Shown: positions 47,783 to 57,546, numbered from the stretch's first letter. The stretch is 63,898 nt of DNA from Melghiribacillus thermohalophilus (GCF_004342905.1 NZ_SMAN01000019.1:1-63898); one strand, 5' to 3'. The notes: generated by a model from the letters alone, not told the origin. Program-made: numbers and translations.

Positions 47783-48802
47783 CTACTTCACCTCCACATC
47801 AATTCCGGAGTCAGTCAGGTATTCTATTGCCTTTTCCACTTCGTTATCCGTTCCATCGAGATGCACCATCATGCTCCCAAACACACCTGACTCATCCTGT
47901 GATAGATGTGCCTTTAAAAGATTGATTTGGATATCAAAGGTTTTGGCGGTTTCACTAATCATTGTTCCGCTGACATCCCCCCCAAAAAATCGCAGCCTGG
48001 CGATTTTCCCCTTTTCAGGTCGCTCCATCTGTTCGGATAGGTAATCCTCCTCTGATTCATGGGGGCGGGCAAGCTGTTGAACAAACCGTCGAGTGGTCTG
48101 TTTGACTGGGTTCTGAAAAACATCTTTCGCTTTTCCTTCCTCAATGATCGAGCCGTTTTCCATCACAGCGACACGATGGCAAATTTTCTGGATCACGTGC
48201 ATTTCGTGGGTGATCAGAACAATGGTAATCCCTAACTTTTTGTTGATATCCACCAGCAGTTCCAGAATATCATCGGTCGTTTGGGGGTCTAGAGCAGATG
48301 TCGGTTCATCACATAACAGCACCTCAGGATGATTGGCCAGTGCCCGGGCGATGCCGACCCGCTGCTTTTGTCCACCGCTGAGCTGGGACGGGTAACTGTT
48401 TTCTTTCCCGCTCAGCCCTACCAGATCTATTAACCGCTGCACCCTTTGTTTTCGTTCCCGTTTCGGGACCTTTGCGATTTCAAGTGGTAAGGAGATGTTT
48501 TCAAAAACAGTACGGGACCAGAGCAAATGAAAGTGCTGAAAAATCATTCCGATTTTTTGGCGCGTTTTCCTTAATTCCCGACTGCTTAAAGTCGTCATAT
48601 CTTTTTCGTTTAAAACTATACGGCCGGTACTTGGTTCTTCCAGCCGGTTTAACAGGCGGATGAAGGTGCTTTTTCCTGCACCGCTAAAACCGATAACGCC
48701 AAAAATTTCACCTTTTTTAATGTTTATATTTAAATCGTTTACAGCATGGACCTCGTTTGAACCGTTCTTATAGTGTTTGGACAGCTGACGAATTTCTATC
48801 AT
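47783..48802 (-). CDS. metN: Methionine ABC transporter ATPase MetN
   Basis: The 339-residue protein has an ABC ATPase domain (about 1-240) with Walker A GFSGAGKST, the Q-loop MIFQHFHLL, signature LSGGQKQRVGIARAL, Walker B VLLCDEPTSALD and the switch His in ITHEMHVI. A C-terminal NIL domain (about 265-339) gives methionine-dependent inhibition. Start is ATG at 48802 after AAGGGGATGAAAAA. It is the first gene of metNIQ, behind two SAM riboswitches. Confidence 0.96.
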   Translation of the reverse strand: MIEIRQLSKHYKNGSNEVHAVNDLNINIKKGEIFGVIGFSGAGKSTFIRLLNRLEEPSTGRIVLNEKDMTTLSSRELRKTRQKIGMIFQHFHLLWSRTVFENISLPLEIAKVPKRERKQRVQRLIDLVGLSGKENSYPSQLSGGQKQRVGIARALANHPEVLLCDEPTSALDPQTTDDILELLVDINKKLGITIVLITHEMHVIQKICHRVAVMENGSIIEEGKAKDVFQNPVKQTTRRFVQQLARPHESEEDYLSEQMERPEKGKIARLRFFGGDVSGTMISETAKTFDIQINLLKAHLSQDESGVFGSMMVHLDGTDNEVEKAIEYLTDSGIDVEVK

Positions 48803-48994
48803 TTTTTCATCCCCTTTGCTAAAGTAAAGTTAGATGCCATAAATGCAGGATTAATCCAAGAAAAGTGCAACCGCTCCTACTAGAACCCCGGGACTGCTGG
48901 ACACTGCCATGCACCCGGGTGGTGAAAACAGCTCAATGGGCTGGACCTTTACCATGTGGTCTATACTTGCTAATTTTATCCGTTGCTAAAAATG

Positions 48995-49036
48995 AAAAAG
49001 CCTTTCTGTTCAGACAAGAGAACAGAAAGGCTTTTT
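48995..49036 (-). terminator. Terminator of the metN-proximal SAM riboswitch
   Basis: A 16 bp perfect stem including A/T ends (48995-49010 with 49021-49036) is followed by TTTTTCATTTTT on the minus strand, 192 bases before metN. The remaining leader 48803-48994 holds two CCCGGG words at 48887 and 48914 that could pair. Confidence 0.93.
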
Positions 49037-49050
49037 AAACCTTCTTGTTC

Positions 49051-49168
49051 CCTTATCTCTCAAAGTCATCCTAGACTTTGCAGGATTTGGCACCGTTCAA
49101 ACAGCTCGCTGCTGCTTGATGGTTGCCGGGCTTCTTCGGGCCAGTCCCTCCGCCTCTCTCGATAAGAG
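49051..49168 (-). promoter_or_regulatory. SAM-I riboswitch (S box), metN-proximal copy
   Basis: On the minus strand CTTATCGAGAGAGG, CGGAGGGACTGGCCCGAAGA, AGCCCGGCAACC, GAACGGTGCCAAATCCTGCA and GAGAGATAAGG match the S-box consensus in order. P1 pairs CTTATC with GATAAG. SAM binding should favour the terminator at 48995-49036. Confidence 0.97.
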
Positions 49169-49222
49169 AAAATATTTACTATTTTAAAGCATTAATTTAT
49201 TAAGTTTTTCACGTATAAAAGT

Positions 49223-49251
49223 ATACTATCATGGACTATTTGTCCAGTCAA
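49223..49251 (-). promoter_or_regulatory. Possible internal promoter between the two SAM riboswitches
   Basis: TTGACT (49246-49251), a 17-base spacer and TAGTAT (49223-49228) on the minus strand lie after the first terminator and 55 bases before the second aptamer. Confidence 0.5.
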
Positions 49252-49261
49252 TATTTTTTCA

Positions 49262-49293
49262 TCAAAAAACCCTCTTCTGATCAGAAGAGGGTT
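49262..49293 (-). terminator. Terminator of the distal SAM riboswitch
   Basis: A 13 bp palindromic stem (49268-49280 with 49281-49293) is followed by TTTTTTGA on the minus strand. It lies between the two aptamers. Confidence 0.88.
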
Positions 49294-49320
49294 AAACATG
49301 CCAAGACATCTTCCCCCCTC

Positions 49321-49437
49321 CTCATCTCCCAGAGCCATCTTCAGGCTCTGCAGGATTTGGCACCGTTTCAAACAGCTCGCTGCTGCTTGATGGTTGCCGG
49401 GCTTCTTCGGGCCAGTCCCTCCGCCTCTCTCGATAAG
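49321..49437 (-). promoter_or_regulatory. SAM-I riboswitch (S box), distal copy
   Basis: The minus strand is identical to the proximal copy over about the first 85 bases except for one extra A (GAAACGG versus GAACGG), then differs in the P4 stem while keeping base pairing. P1 pairs CTTATC with GATGAG (one G-U pair). All S-box core blocks are present. Confidence 0.95.
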
Positions 49438-49484
49438 AAGTGGTCATTTATTCACTACACTTGAATCTATTAAAACTGATTAAA

Positions 49485-49513
49485 ATTATAAATAACATAC
49501 AAACAGGTGTCAA
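49485..49513 (-). promoter_or_regulatory. Consensus sigma-A promoter upstream of the distal SAM riboswitch
   Basis: TTGACA (49508-49513), a 17-base spacer and TATAAT (49485-49490) on the minus strand, both perfect. Confidence 0.9.
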
Positions 49514-49565
49514 CAGAATCGGCAAACTTTTTGAACAACAAAGACAGCAGGGGTAATCCGTGTAT

Positions 49566-49898
49566 TCATACCGCAAGACCAAATAAAGATTCTACCAGTA
49601 ACAAATCCTTGTAATGCCCGTTTGCTTCCAGGTGATTCCCGGGAATCTGAGACAAAAAACTTTTGCCATTAATCAGTTCATTGCATGCCTTCTCTGTTCC
49701 AGCAATCACCATTACTTCCTGAGAGAAATCTTCAGGCAACACATGGGTGATGGACACGTGACCATTTTGTATAATTACATACCCGCATTCAGACCCGTTT
49801 TCAATCTGAATGATTAGATTTTTGTGATCAATCAGCGACAACAAATCGTTTCGTTTCTCAAGTCTGCTTTTCCAATCCCGTAAACGTTCTATCAACAT
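49566..49898 (-). CDS. yusD: SCP2-like sterol-carrier-fold protein (YusD)
   Basis: The 110-residue protein occupies the yusD position downstream of yusE and ahead of met. It has a short N-terminal helix (MLIERLRDWKSRLEKRNDLL) and an alpha/beta part with NLIIQIENGSECGYVIIQNGHV and VMVIAGTEKACNELINGKSF, which resembles the SCP2-like fold (lipid-carrier type). Function unknown. Start ATG at 49898; its ribosome binding site is weak (AAGGCGGGCCACGG). Confidence 0.72.
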   Translation of the reverse strand: MLIERLRDWKSRLEKRNDLLSLIDHKNLIIQIENGSECGYVIIQNGHVSITHVLPEDFSQEVMVIAGTEKACNELINGKSFLSQIPGNHLEANGHYKDLLLVESLFGLAV

Positions 49899-49986
49899 CC
49901 GTGGCCCGCCTTTTCCTTTTCATCAACCTTTCGACGTTGCTTAAAGTTTTTCCTGTTTACTGCCGCAAATCAATTCCGACAAATTT

Positions 49987-50307
49987 TCAATCCCCCAGGT
50001 GAGGAACTAGCTTATGCACCAGATAGGGGACGGAGTGAAAAGCATAAAAGATTTCCTGAACTTCACCAGATTTTACAATCAACAAACAGGGAACACTTGT
50101 TATTTGATATTGTTCCATAAAATCAGGATACAGTGAAGCATTCAATTTATAAATCTGCAACGCACTCACTTTATTCTCAATCATTCTCAGCATGTTTTCA
50201 GCCAGCTGACACGTCCCACAAAAAGGGGTGTGCACAAATAAAAAGAGGGGGGTCTCACCTTTCCATAGGTGTTCAAACTGGTCTTTCTGTATCTCTTTCA
50301 TCTCCAT
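49987..50307 (-). CDS. yusE: Thioredoxin-like protein (YusE)
   Basis: The 106-residue protein has a thioredoxin fold: LFLFVHTPFCGTCQLAENML, with the redox pair CGTC at residues 30-33, and the cis-proline in ITSVPCLLIVKSG near 70. The CGTC variant differs from thioredoxin CGPC, so redox potential should differ. ATG at 50307 overlaps the yusF stop (TAATGG); ATG at 50301 is also possible. Physiological partner unknown. Confidence 0.88.
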   Translation of the reverse strand: MEMKEIQKDQFEHLWKGETPLFLFVHTPFCGTCQLAENMLRMIENKVSALQIYKLNASLYPDFMEQYQITSVPCLLIVKSGEVQEIFYAFHSVPYLVHKLVPHLGD

Positions 50308-50660
50308 TACCCTTTCAAATAAAACGGTTTGACTTTTATATTGGCCTGAACCAGTACTGAGGCTAACACATGGTCCGGTGTCGCTGCAACTTCCCGATAT
50401 CCAGGGTCTACAAATATATGATGGGCATGAGGCAGTTCATGCTGTAATTGTTTTCTTAATTTTTTACCGGCATCATCCTCGTCTACCAGCAGGTAAACAT
50501 CCCGATCATCCAGGCTATATTCATCAATCATTTCTTCCATTCGTTCAATTCCCAGTGTCCCATGAGTACAAACGATTTCGAAATCCTCATTCAACATCCG
50601 CTCGACCTTTTGCCGGTCCGTACGGCCTTCCACGATCAAAATCTTTTTAAGGTTCTCCAT
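50307..50660 (-). CDS. yusF: Toprim domain protein (YusF)
   Basis: The 117-residue protein is a stand-alone Toprim domain with the catalytic Glu in KKILIVEGRTDRQKVE and the DxD pair in VYLLVDEDDAGKKLRKQL near residue 60. It is close in plan to RNase M5 and OLD-type Toprim modules, so nucleic-acid cleavage is likely but not shown. ATG at 50660 follows AGGTGATCAGA; the GTG three codons earlier lies inside that site. It precedes yusE with a one-base overlap. Confidence 0.85.
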   Translation of the reverse strand: MENLKKILIVEGRTDRQKVERMLNEDFEIVCTHGTLGIERMEEMIDEYSLDDRDVYLLVDEDDAGKKLRKQLQHELPHAHHIFVDPGYREVAATPDHVLASVLVQANIKVKPFYLKG

Positions 50661-50750
50661 TCTGATCACCTAATTCCCCATTCTTCACCGGACCATGTGA
50701 CAGGATGGTTGGCCGGTGGACTGCTTTCCGATCAGTTTTGCGTTTCAATT

Positions 50751-50785
50751 CAAAATAAAAAGGCAGCGGTTATCGTCCCACTGCC
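50751..50785 (-). terminator. Terminator of gcvH
   Basis: GGCAGTGG and CCGCTGCC pair (50762-50769 with 50778-50785), followed on the minus strand by TTTTTATTTT. Confidence 0.88.
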
Positions 50786-50800
50786 AGTTTGTGTTCACAA

Positions 50801-51187
50801 TTAGTCTTCTTCACTGATCATTTCTTCGTATTGTTCTGCAGTCATTAAATCATCAACCTGTGACATATCCTCAGGCTCTACAATGATCATCCATGCTTTT
50901 TCATAAGGAGATTCATTCACAAGCTCTGGACTGTCTTCCAGTTCTTCGTTTACTTCAACGACTTTTCCGCTGACAGGAGCGTATAATTCGGATACAGTTT
51001 TTACGGATTCAACACTTCCAAAAGGTTCCTCCGCTTCAATTTCGTCTCCAACCTCAGGAAGTTCTACAAATACAATGTCACCGAGTTCAGACTGGGCAAA
51101 ATCCGTAATCCCTATCCGGATTTTTTCACCTTCAACTTTTACCCATTCGTGTTCTTCAGAGTAACGGTATTCTTTTGGTAAACTCAT
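50801..51187 (-). CDS. gcvH: Glycine cleavage system H protein
   Basis: The 128-residue protein from ATG 51187 (TGGAGGGTCAATC upstream) has the lipoyl domain with [37 protein letters not shown] and the lipoyl lysine in [15 protein letters not shown] at about residue 63. It carries aminomethyl groups in glycine cleavage and is also a lipoate relay in Bacillus. The frame extending to 51229 is not needed. It lies between yusI and yusF as in B. subtilis. Confidence 0.97.
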   Translation of the reverse strand: MSLPKEYRYSEEHEWVKVEGEKIRIGITDFAQSELGDIVFVELPEVGDEIEAEEPFGSVESVKTVSELYAPVSGKVVEVNEELEDSPELVNESPYEKAWMIIVEPEDMSQVDDLMTAEQYEEMISEED

Positions 51188-51262
51188 GATTGACCCTCCA
51201 TTTTTGAAATTCTCATTCAAATCATACACTAAAGGAGATATTTTTTACAGCAAAATTTCGTC

Positions 51263-51616
51263 TTACTTCCAGGTTTGTTCAAACGTATCTTCATTGAACC
51301 CTACGGTTACTTTTTCGCCATCGGTAATAATTGGCCGTTTGATCAGCATTCCTTCAGATGCGAGCCATTCAACCATTTCATCAAGAGCTGCATCTTTGAT
51401 TTTATCCTTCATGCCCAGCTCTCTATATTTTTTTCCGCTAGTGTTAAAAAACTTCTTGGCGGGAAGTCCGCTTTTTTCGATATATCTCTTTAATTCTTCC
51501 TTTGAGGGCGGGTTATCCACAATATGTACAATCTCATAATCAATCCCATGATCATCCAGCCATTTTAATGCTTTTTTGCTAGTTCCACACCGCGGGTAAT
51601 GATACACTTTCAGCAT
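51263..51616 (-). CDS. yusI: ArsC/Spx-family protein (YusI)
   Basis: The 117-residue protein has the Spx/ArsC thioredoxin-like fold with YHYPRCGTSKKALKWL at the start, where the active site is CGTS (one cysteine, at about residue 10). LIKRPIITDGEKVTVGFNEDTFEQTW closes it. It is neither Spx proper (CxxC) nor a proven arsenate reductase; a thiol-dependent regulator or reductase is possible. Start ATG at 51616 after AGGAAGGGGGATTGTT. Confidence 0.87.
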   Translation of the reverse strand: MLKVYHYPRCGTSKKALKWLDDHGIDYEIVHIVDNPPSKEELKRYIEKSGLPAKKFFNTSGKKYRELGMKDKIKDAALDEMVEWLASEGMLIKRPIITDGEKVTVGFNEDTFEQTWK

Positions 51617-52046
51617 AACAATCCCCCTTCCTGATGAAATAGGTCTGCTCCATATTGTAACATATATATATCATTCAAACACTCATGCTGCACGTTCCTT
51701 AGTATTCCCCTATTTGATGAGCGACATAACCTGAGGGCAAAAGAAAAGTCAAAGCAATACTATTTGGGGCTGCACAGAATGGAGCATTCGGTAATGGTGA
51801 TGCCGCAGCACCATGCTCGCATCAGTTCAATAGATTTCACTGAAAAGTCCCGGATGATGGGCCTGTAGATTTGAGGAGCTAATATATCCAGTCAATCATA
51901 TGTGGTTTTGACAGCATTGCCTGCTCGTGTCCACGGCAGGCAATCCTTCGTATTTTGGGTTTCTTTGCGATTTGTTCGTTTCTTATCCCTGTTCATTTCT
52001 ATATGTCCCTGTCTCAGCATCAGCCTATAATCATGAATATTCCATG
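51617..52046. other. Gene-free spacer between yusI and fadE
   Basis: No gene is supported in 430 bases. A 9 bp perfect inverted repeat with an 11-base loop (51916-51924 with 51936-51944) is present, without a T run. Confidence 0.5.
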
Positions 52047-52076
52047 AAAAAGGCGGCTCCTCAATGAAGAGCCACC
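52047..52076 (-). terminator. Terminator of the fadNAE operon
   Basis: GGTGGCTC and GAGCCGCC (one G-U pair; 52052-52059 with 52069-52076) are followed on the minus strand by TTTTTC. Confidence 0.88.
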
Positions 52077-52093
52077 GATTTTTGTTTGCTAGA

Positions 52094-53878
52094 TCATACT
52101 ATATATTTTTCCGCTTCAATAATGGCTTTCGCAATTTCTCTTTTCTTTTCAATCACATTAATCGGGTCATGACGGGTCAATTTTCGCAGGGCAGAAAGCA
52201 TCATACGGAGAGTATCACCTGTTTCGCTGGCGATTAATGTTTCTTTTGCATGGGCCTCAATGCGGTTAAAGGCCTCTTCGCAGTAAACTTCCGTGTAAAG
52301 AATTTTTTGTCTGTTCTTTTCTTCACCCGTCTTGTTCACAGCTTTTTCAGTACGCAAAATCGCTGATTCCAAATTATATATTTCAGCCACCATATCAGCA
52401 ATATTGACAAGCAATTCCTGTTCATGTTCAATTTTTTCCCCATACGTTTGTACTGCTAATCCTGCCGCAAGCAGCGCAATTTTCTTGGCATTTTTGAGCA
52501 AATATTTCTCTTTCTCCAACAGCCCGTCACCTACTGTTTCAGGCATCATCATCATGAGTTCTTCCTGAAGTCCCTGGGCTTTTTGTAAAAGAGGCAGCTC
52601 TCCTTTCATCGCCTTTTTCAACAATGTTCCCGGAACGATTAAACGGTTGATTTCATTTGTTCCTTCAAAGATCCGGTTAATCCGGGAGTCTCTGTAGATC
52701 CGTTCCACTTCATATTCCTGCATAAATCCGTAGCCGCCATGAAGCTGAACCGCTTCGTCTGCCACAAAATCAAGGAGTTCTGTTGCAAACACCTTGTTTA
52801 GAGAACACTCGATGGCATATTCAGCAATACTTTTTGCAATTTCTTTTCCATCTTTTAGTTGTTCTTCGCTAAGGCTTCCCATACGTTGTTCAAATAAACC
52901 GACTGTACGGTATACCGAACTTTCGTTAGCATAAATATTTGCTGCCATCGTTCCAAGTTTCTCTCTGGTTAACGAAAAACTGGAAATCGGAGTATTAAAC
53001 TGTTTTCGTTCGTTTGTATATTTAACAGCAATTTCAAGGGCCCGCTTCGATCCGCCAACTGCACCAATAGCAAGTTTGTACCGTCCGACATTTAAAATGT
53101 TAAAGGCAATGACATGCCCGCGGCCAACCTCACCGAGAACATTTTCTACCGGTACCTCTGCATCCTCAAGAATCAATGTTCTTGTGGAGGAAGATTTAAT
53201 TCCCATTTTCTTCTCTTCAGGGCCGGTAGAAACACCAGGAAAATCACGTTCTACGATAAAAGCTGTAAACTTATCTCCATCCACTTTGGCATAAACCACA
53301 AAAACGTCAGCAAAAGCCGAGTTCGTAATCCACTGTTTTTCACCATTTAAAATATAATGAGTTCCTGCTTCATTCAATTTAGCAGTTGTTTTTGCTCCGA
53401 GGGCATCAGATCCTGAACCGGGTTCTGTCAGTGCATACGCAGCAATTTTTTCACCGGTTGCCAGTGCGGGAAGATATTTTTTCTTCTGTTCTTCATTACC
53501 AAAAAAGACGATCGGCAAAGATCCGATTCCGACATGGGCTCCATGGGAAATGGAAAAGCCTCCAGCATCGGACATTTTTTCAGTAATTAAAGATGAGCTG
53601 ATTTTGTCAAGACTCAATCCCCCATATTCCTCGGGTATATCCGCGCCTAAAAGCCCTAATTCTCCGGCCTGCTTTAATAATTGAACGGTAATATCAAACT
53701 CATGGTTTTCCAGCCGTTCTAATTGAGGTCGTACTTCGTTGTGAACAAAATCTTCTGTTGTTTTCGCAATCATTACATGTTCATCTGTAAAATCTTCCGG
53801 AGTGATCACATCCTCCGCCTGAATATCCTCTACTAAAAATTCTCCGCCTTTAAATAATCTTTCTTTTGTTTCACCCAT
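52094..53878 (-). CDS. fadE: Acyl-CoA dehydrogenase FadE
   Basis: The 594-residue protein is of the long Bacillus FadE type. The ACAD core has [18 protein letters not shown] (flavin/substrate) near residue 148, [18 protein letters not shown] near 175, and [34 protein letters not shown] near 373-405 with the catalytic Glu. A C-terminal helical extension (about 430-594) is normal in this group. It performs the first step of fatty acid beta-oxidation with an electron transfer flavoprotein. Start ATG at 53878 after GAGGAGGAAGCAAG. Confidence 0.95.
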   Translation of the reverse strand: MGETKERLFKGGEFLVEDIQAEDVITPEDFTDEHVMIAKTTEDFVHNEVRPQLERLENHEFDITVQLLKQAGELGLLGADIPEEYGGLSLDKISSSLITEKMSDAGGFSISHGAHVGIGSLPIVFFGNEEQKKKYLPALATGEKIAAYALTEPGSGSDALGAKTTAKLNEAGTHYILNGEKQWITNSAFADVFVVYAKVDGDKFTAFIVERDFPGVSTGPEEKKMGIKSSSTRTLILEDAEVPVENVLGEVGRGHVIAFNILNVGRYKLAIGAVGGSKRALEIAVKYTNERKQFNTPISSFSLTREKLGTMAANIYANESSVYRTVGLFEQRMGSLSEEQLKDGKEIAKSIAEYAIECSLNKVFATELLDFVADEAVQLHGGYGFMQEYEVERIYRDSRINRIFEGTNEINRLIVPGTLLKKAMKGELPLLQKAQGLQEELMMMMPETVGDGLLEKEKYLLKNAKKIALLAAGLAVQTYGEKIEHEQELLVNIADMVAEIYNLESAILRTEKAVNKTGEEKNRQKILYTEVYCEEAFNRIEAHAKETLIASETGDTLRMMLSALRKLTRHDPINVIEKKREIAKAIIEAEKYIV

Positions 53879-53893
53879 CTTGCTTCCTCCTCT

Positions 53894-55069
53894 TTATACT
53901 AATTCAAATACGCCAGCAGCTCCCATTCCGCCGCCAATACACATCGTTACAACACCAAATTGAACATTTCTCCTCTTCATTTCATGAATAAGAGAAAGGG
54001 TTAATTTTGTTCCGGTGCAGCCAAGGGGATGACCCAGGGCAATTGCTCCGCCATTCACATTGACTGTTTCTTCATCAAGTCCCAGTTCACGGATGACCTG
54101 AATGGACTGGGATGCAAACGCTTCATTGAGTTCAAATAGACCGATGTCAGACAACTCCAGTCCAGCCAGCTCAAGCGCTTTAGGCACAGCCTTCACCGGT
54201 CCAACTCCCATAATTTCCGGTTCTACTCCGGCTACGGCAAAAGAACGGAATTTTGCAAGGGGTTTCAGTCCTTCTGCTTTCGCTTTATCGTGATCCATGA
54301 CCAGTACAGATGCTGCTCCATCACTCATTTGTGATGAGTTACCGGCTGTGACCGATCCATTTAATTTGAAAGCAGGCTTTAATTTGGCAAGAACCTCCAG
54401 GTTTGTATCCCGTCGTACCCCTTCGTCCTGCTTCAATACAATGGTTTTTTCGTGAACGTTGTTGTCAGGTCCGAACTCCCGGCTGGTTACCTCAACCGGT
54501 ACAATCTCATCATTAAATTTTCCTTCCTCCAGTGCTTGAGCTGCCCGCTGGTGACTTCTGACCGCAAAAGCATCCTGTTCTTCCCGGGTAATGCCAAAAC
54601 GTGTTGCGACTTCTTCTGCGGTATGTCCCATGGACATATAGTAGCCCGGTGCCTGTTCGACTAATTTTACGTTTGGCTTGATGACATGGCCACCCATCGG
54701 AATCAGGCTCATGGACTCGGCTCCGCCGGCAAGGATGGTGTCACTGTATCCGAGCATGATTCGTTCTGCTGCATAGGCGATACTTTGCAGGCCGGAAGAA
54801 CAGTAACGGTTTATGGTGATCGCCGGCACATCATGAGGAAGGCCGGCAAGTCCTGCGATATTCCGGGCCATGTTCATGCCCTGTTCCGCTTCGGGCATGG
54901 CACAGCCAATAATCACATCATCTATATTTCCATCGTAATCATCAGCTCGTTTTAATGTTTCCTTAATGGTTAAGGCTGCCAGATCGTCTGGACGTGTGTT
55001 AGCCAGAGTACCTTTTTTTGCCTTTCCTACAGGTGTTCGGGCACCTGAGACAATGACTGCTTCTTTCAC
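53894..55069 (-). CDS. fadA: Acetyl-CoA acyltransferase (thiolase) FadA
   Basis: The 391-residue thiolase has the nucleophile cysteine in [16 protein letters not shown] near residue 88, [17 protein letters not shown] with the catalytic His near 340-350, and [11 protein letters not shown] with the second cysteine near 377. It cleaves 3-ketoacyl-CoA, the last beta-oxidation step. GTG start at 55069 after GGGGGAAGAAAT. It lies between fadN and fadE with short gaps, one operon. Confidence 0.96.
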   Translation of the reverse strand: MKEAVIVSGARTPVGKAKKGTLANTRPDDLAALTIKETLKRADDYDGNIDDVIIGCAMPEAEQGMNMARNIAGLAGLPHDVPAITINRYCSSGLQSIAYAAERIMLGYSDTILAGGAESMSLIPMGGHVIKPNVKLVEQAPGYYMSMGHTAEEVATRFGITREEQDAFAVRSHQRAAQALEEGKFNDEIVPVEVTSREFGPDNNVHEKTIVLKQDEGVRRDTNLEVLAKLKPAFKLNGSVTAGNSSQMSDGAASVLVMDHDKAKAEGLKPLAKFRSFAVAGVEPEIMGVGPVKAVPKALELAGLELSDIGLFELNEAFASQSIQVIRELGLDEETVNVNGGAIALGHPLGCTGTKLTLSLIHEMKRRNVQFGVVTMCIGGGMGAAGVFELV

Positions 55070-55105
55070 ATTTCTTCCCCCTGTTCATTTTGGAGTTTTC
55101 AAAAC

Positions 55106-57505
55106 TTAGTTCCGAAGCGGTTTACCTTTTAAAAGCATATGTTGCATTCGCTGCTGGGTTTTCGGTTCGCCGATCAAACTTAAGAAAGCTTCCCGCTCAA
55201 GATCGAGCAAATACTGTTCATCAACTAGCGTTCCTTCTTTTAACCGTCCTCCAGCGATGACAAATGCCAGCTTTTCTGCAATTTTCAAGTCATGTTCACT
55301 GGCATAGCCGCCAAATCCCATTGATTTTGCACCCAGTAGCATGGCAGCATATCCTGGTTCCCCGACTACCGGCACTTTCTCCCGCCTGGGCGGCTGGTAA
55401 CCGGTCTGTGAAAGGGCCAGGACCTTTTGCTTGGCATCGTGGATTAAATGATCGCCATTTACGCTGATTGCATCTTGATCATTCAGGAATCCATATTCTC
55501 TGGCTTCCTGTGCTGAAGTTGATACTTTGGCGGTAGCAATTTTTTCAAACACATCATTGGCGACTTTTGTCAGATCCAGGTCTATCCCTTTCGGCAGACC
55601 TTCCAGCTGTTTCATGTAGAGCTCCTTATTTCCTCCGCCCCCGGGAATAAGGCCCACGCCCACTTCTACAAGTCCCATATACGTTTCCTGCGAAGCCTGA
55701 ATGGCGCTTGACGGCAGACAAACTTCTGTGCCTCCACCGAGGGTCATGCCGAATGGAGCAGCAACAACCGGTTTTTCACTGTATTTCAAATTCATCATGG
55801 CCTGCTGGAATTGCTTCACTACAAGTTCAAGCTCAAAGAAATTTTGATCCTGTGCTTCCATCAGCATCAGAGCAAGATTTGCGCCAACACAGAAATTTTT
55901 GCCCTGATTTCCAATGACAAGTCCGCGGAAATTATGTTTAACTTCCTCCAGGGATTCATTGATCATTTGAATAACATCAAGACCAATGGCGTTATTTTGT
56001 GAATGAAATTCAAGGAGCGCCACATCGTCCCCAAGGTCGATCAGGCTGGCACCACTGTTTTTCTTGATAACGCCGCTCGTCTCTTTCCAGAGTTTGAGAT
56101 GGATTTCTTTCGGATTCAAAACCTGCTCCCGATAATGTCCATCGTGGTAGAAGTAGAGTTTTCCGTTTTCTTTTTTATAAAAGCTTTCATAACCCCTGGC
56201 CAGCATTTCTTCTACCCATTCAGGAACCTGCTCTCCTTCTTCTTTCATCCGTTCTACAGACGAACGGACTCCAATGGCATCCCAGCTTTCAAATGGACCC
56301 AGCTCCCAGCCGAATCCCCATTTCATCGCCCGGTCAATGGCAGGGATGTCATCAGCAATTTCACCCAGCAGATCTGCAGAATAGATCAGCACAGGTTTAA
56401 AAATGGACCACAGCAAGTCACCAGCACGGTCACCTTTAGCTGATACCAGGGCTTTGATTTTCCTCTTTGTTCCTTTTTCCTGTTTAGCCATTTCGGTGGC
56501 CTTTGTTTTCAACTTTTTGCGTTCTTCATATTCAAGGGTCGCTGGATTTAATTCATAAATGACGCTTCCCTTTTCCCCTTTCTTCTTCAAGAAAAATCCC
56601 TGTCCTGCCTTTTGACCAAGCCATCCTTTTTCCTGCATCTTTTTCATAAATTCAGGAACGGCAAATACTTCTTTTTCCTGACCTTCCACCTGCTCATAGA
56701 CGTTATTGGCAACATGGATAAATGTATCTAATCCAACAACATCAAGTGTCCGGAAAGTTGCACTTTTCGGACGTCCGATTAACGGACCAGTCACAGAATC
56801 GACTTCACCAATACTGTAACCGTTTTCGAGCATTTTCTGGACAGTGACCAATAACCCATAGGTTCCAATCCGATTCGCAATAAAATTCGGAGTATCCTTC
56901 GCCTCAACCACTCCTTTGCCAAGAACATCCTCTCCGAATCGTTTCATAAAGGCAACCACTTCGGGATCAGTGTCTTTCGTCGGTATCACCTCAAGTAATT
57001 TTAAATAGCGAGGCGGGTTGAAGAAATGGGTTCCAAGGAAATGTTTCCGGAAATCTTCAGATCTTCCTTCAGCCATCTTTTCAATAGAGATACCGGAAGT
57101 ATTTGAACTGACGATGGTACCCTCTTTGCGGAAACGGTCTACCTGTTCAAATACTTTTTTCTTGATGTCCAGATTTTCAACCACCACTTCTATAATCCAG
57201 TCAACTTCACCAAGTTTTTCCATGTGGTCTTCCATATTGCCTACGGAAATTAAATCGAGATTTTTTTTACTTGTAAGCGGTGAAGGTTTTTGCTTCAATA
57301 ATTTCTTCTTATTTTCTGATGCGATTCGGTTTCTGACCGCAGGATCTTCCAGTGTAAGTCCCTTCTTCTTTTCCACGTCATTCAAGTCCCGTGGCACAAT
57401 GTCGAGCATCAGTGTAGGAATGCCAACGTTTGCCAGATGAGCCGCTATTCCTGCCCCCATCACACCTGAGCCCAGCACGGCCGCGCGCTTGATATTTCGC
57501 TCCAT
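55106..57505 (-). CDS. fadN: 3-hydroxyacyl-CoA dehydrogenase / enoyl-CoA hydratase FadN
   Basis: From ATG 57505 (AGGGGGAAATGGA upstream) the protein has 799 residues. The N-terminal part is the NAD-dependent dehydrogenase with AAVLGSGVMGAGIAAHLANVG and SSNTSGISIEKMA. A C-terminal crotonase-like domain (about 490-690) has LRGLVIGNQG-type and VVAAPFGMTLGGGTEV segments near 610. It catalyses two beta-oxidation steps. The frame runs back to 57571, but that part overlaps the operator. First gene of fadN-fadA-fadE, controlled by a FadR operator. Confidence 0.95.
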   Translation of the reverse strand: MERNIKRAAVLGSGVMGAGIAAHLANVGIPTLMLDIVPRDLNDVEKKKGLTLEDPAVRNRIASENKKKLLKQKPSPLTSKKNLDLISVGNMEDHMEKLGEVDWIIEVVVENLDIKKKVFEQVDRFRKEGTIVSSNTSGISIEKMAEGRSEDFRKHFLGTHFFNPPRYLKLLEVIPTKDTDPEVVAFMKRFGEDVLGKGVVEAKDTPNFIANRIGTYGLLVTVQKMLENGYSIGEVDSVTGPLIGRPKSATFRTLDVVGLDTFIHVANNVYEQVEGQEKEVFAVPEFMKKMQEKGWLGQKAGQGFFLKKKGEKGSVIYELNPATLEYEERKKLKTKATEMAKQEKGTKRKIKALVSAKGDRAGDLLWSIFKPVLIYSADLLGEIADDIPAIDRAMKWGFGWELGPFESWDAIGVRSSVERMKEEGEQVPEWVEEMLARGYESFYKKENGKLYFYHDGHYREQVLNPKEIHLKLWKETSGVIKKNSGASLIDLGDDVALLEFHSQNNAIGLDVIQMINESLEEVKHNFRGLVIGNQGKNFCVGANLALMLMEAQDQNFFELELVVKQFQQAMMNLKYSEKPVVAAPFGMTLGGGTEVCLPSSAIQASQETYMGLVEVGVGLIPGGGGNKELYMKQLEGLPKGIDLDLTKVANDVFEKIATAKVSTSAQEAREYGFLNDQDAISVNGDHLIHDAKQKVLALSQTGYQPPRREKVPVVGEPGYAAMLLGAKSMGFGGYASEHDLKIAEKLAFVIAGGRLKEGTLVDEQYLLDLEREAFLSLIGEPKTQQRMQHMLLKGKPLRN

Positions 57506-57528
57506 TCCATTTCCCCCTATTCCTTTTT

Positions 57529-57546
57529 TGAATGAATACTCATTCA
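57529..57546. promoter_or_regulatory. FadR operator
   Basis: TGAATGAATACTCATTCA is an exact fit to the Bacillus FadR site (TGAATGA-N4-TCATTCA). It lies 24 bases upstream of the fadN start, where the repressor, released by long-chain acyl-CoA, would block transcription. Confidence 0.93.

Noticed and set aside
48983-49464. Plus-strand frames of 60-77 codons over the SAM riboswitches
   Set aside because: They arise from the complementary strand of the two similar aptamers, which also explains their similarity to each other.
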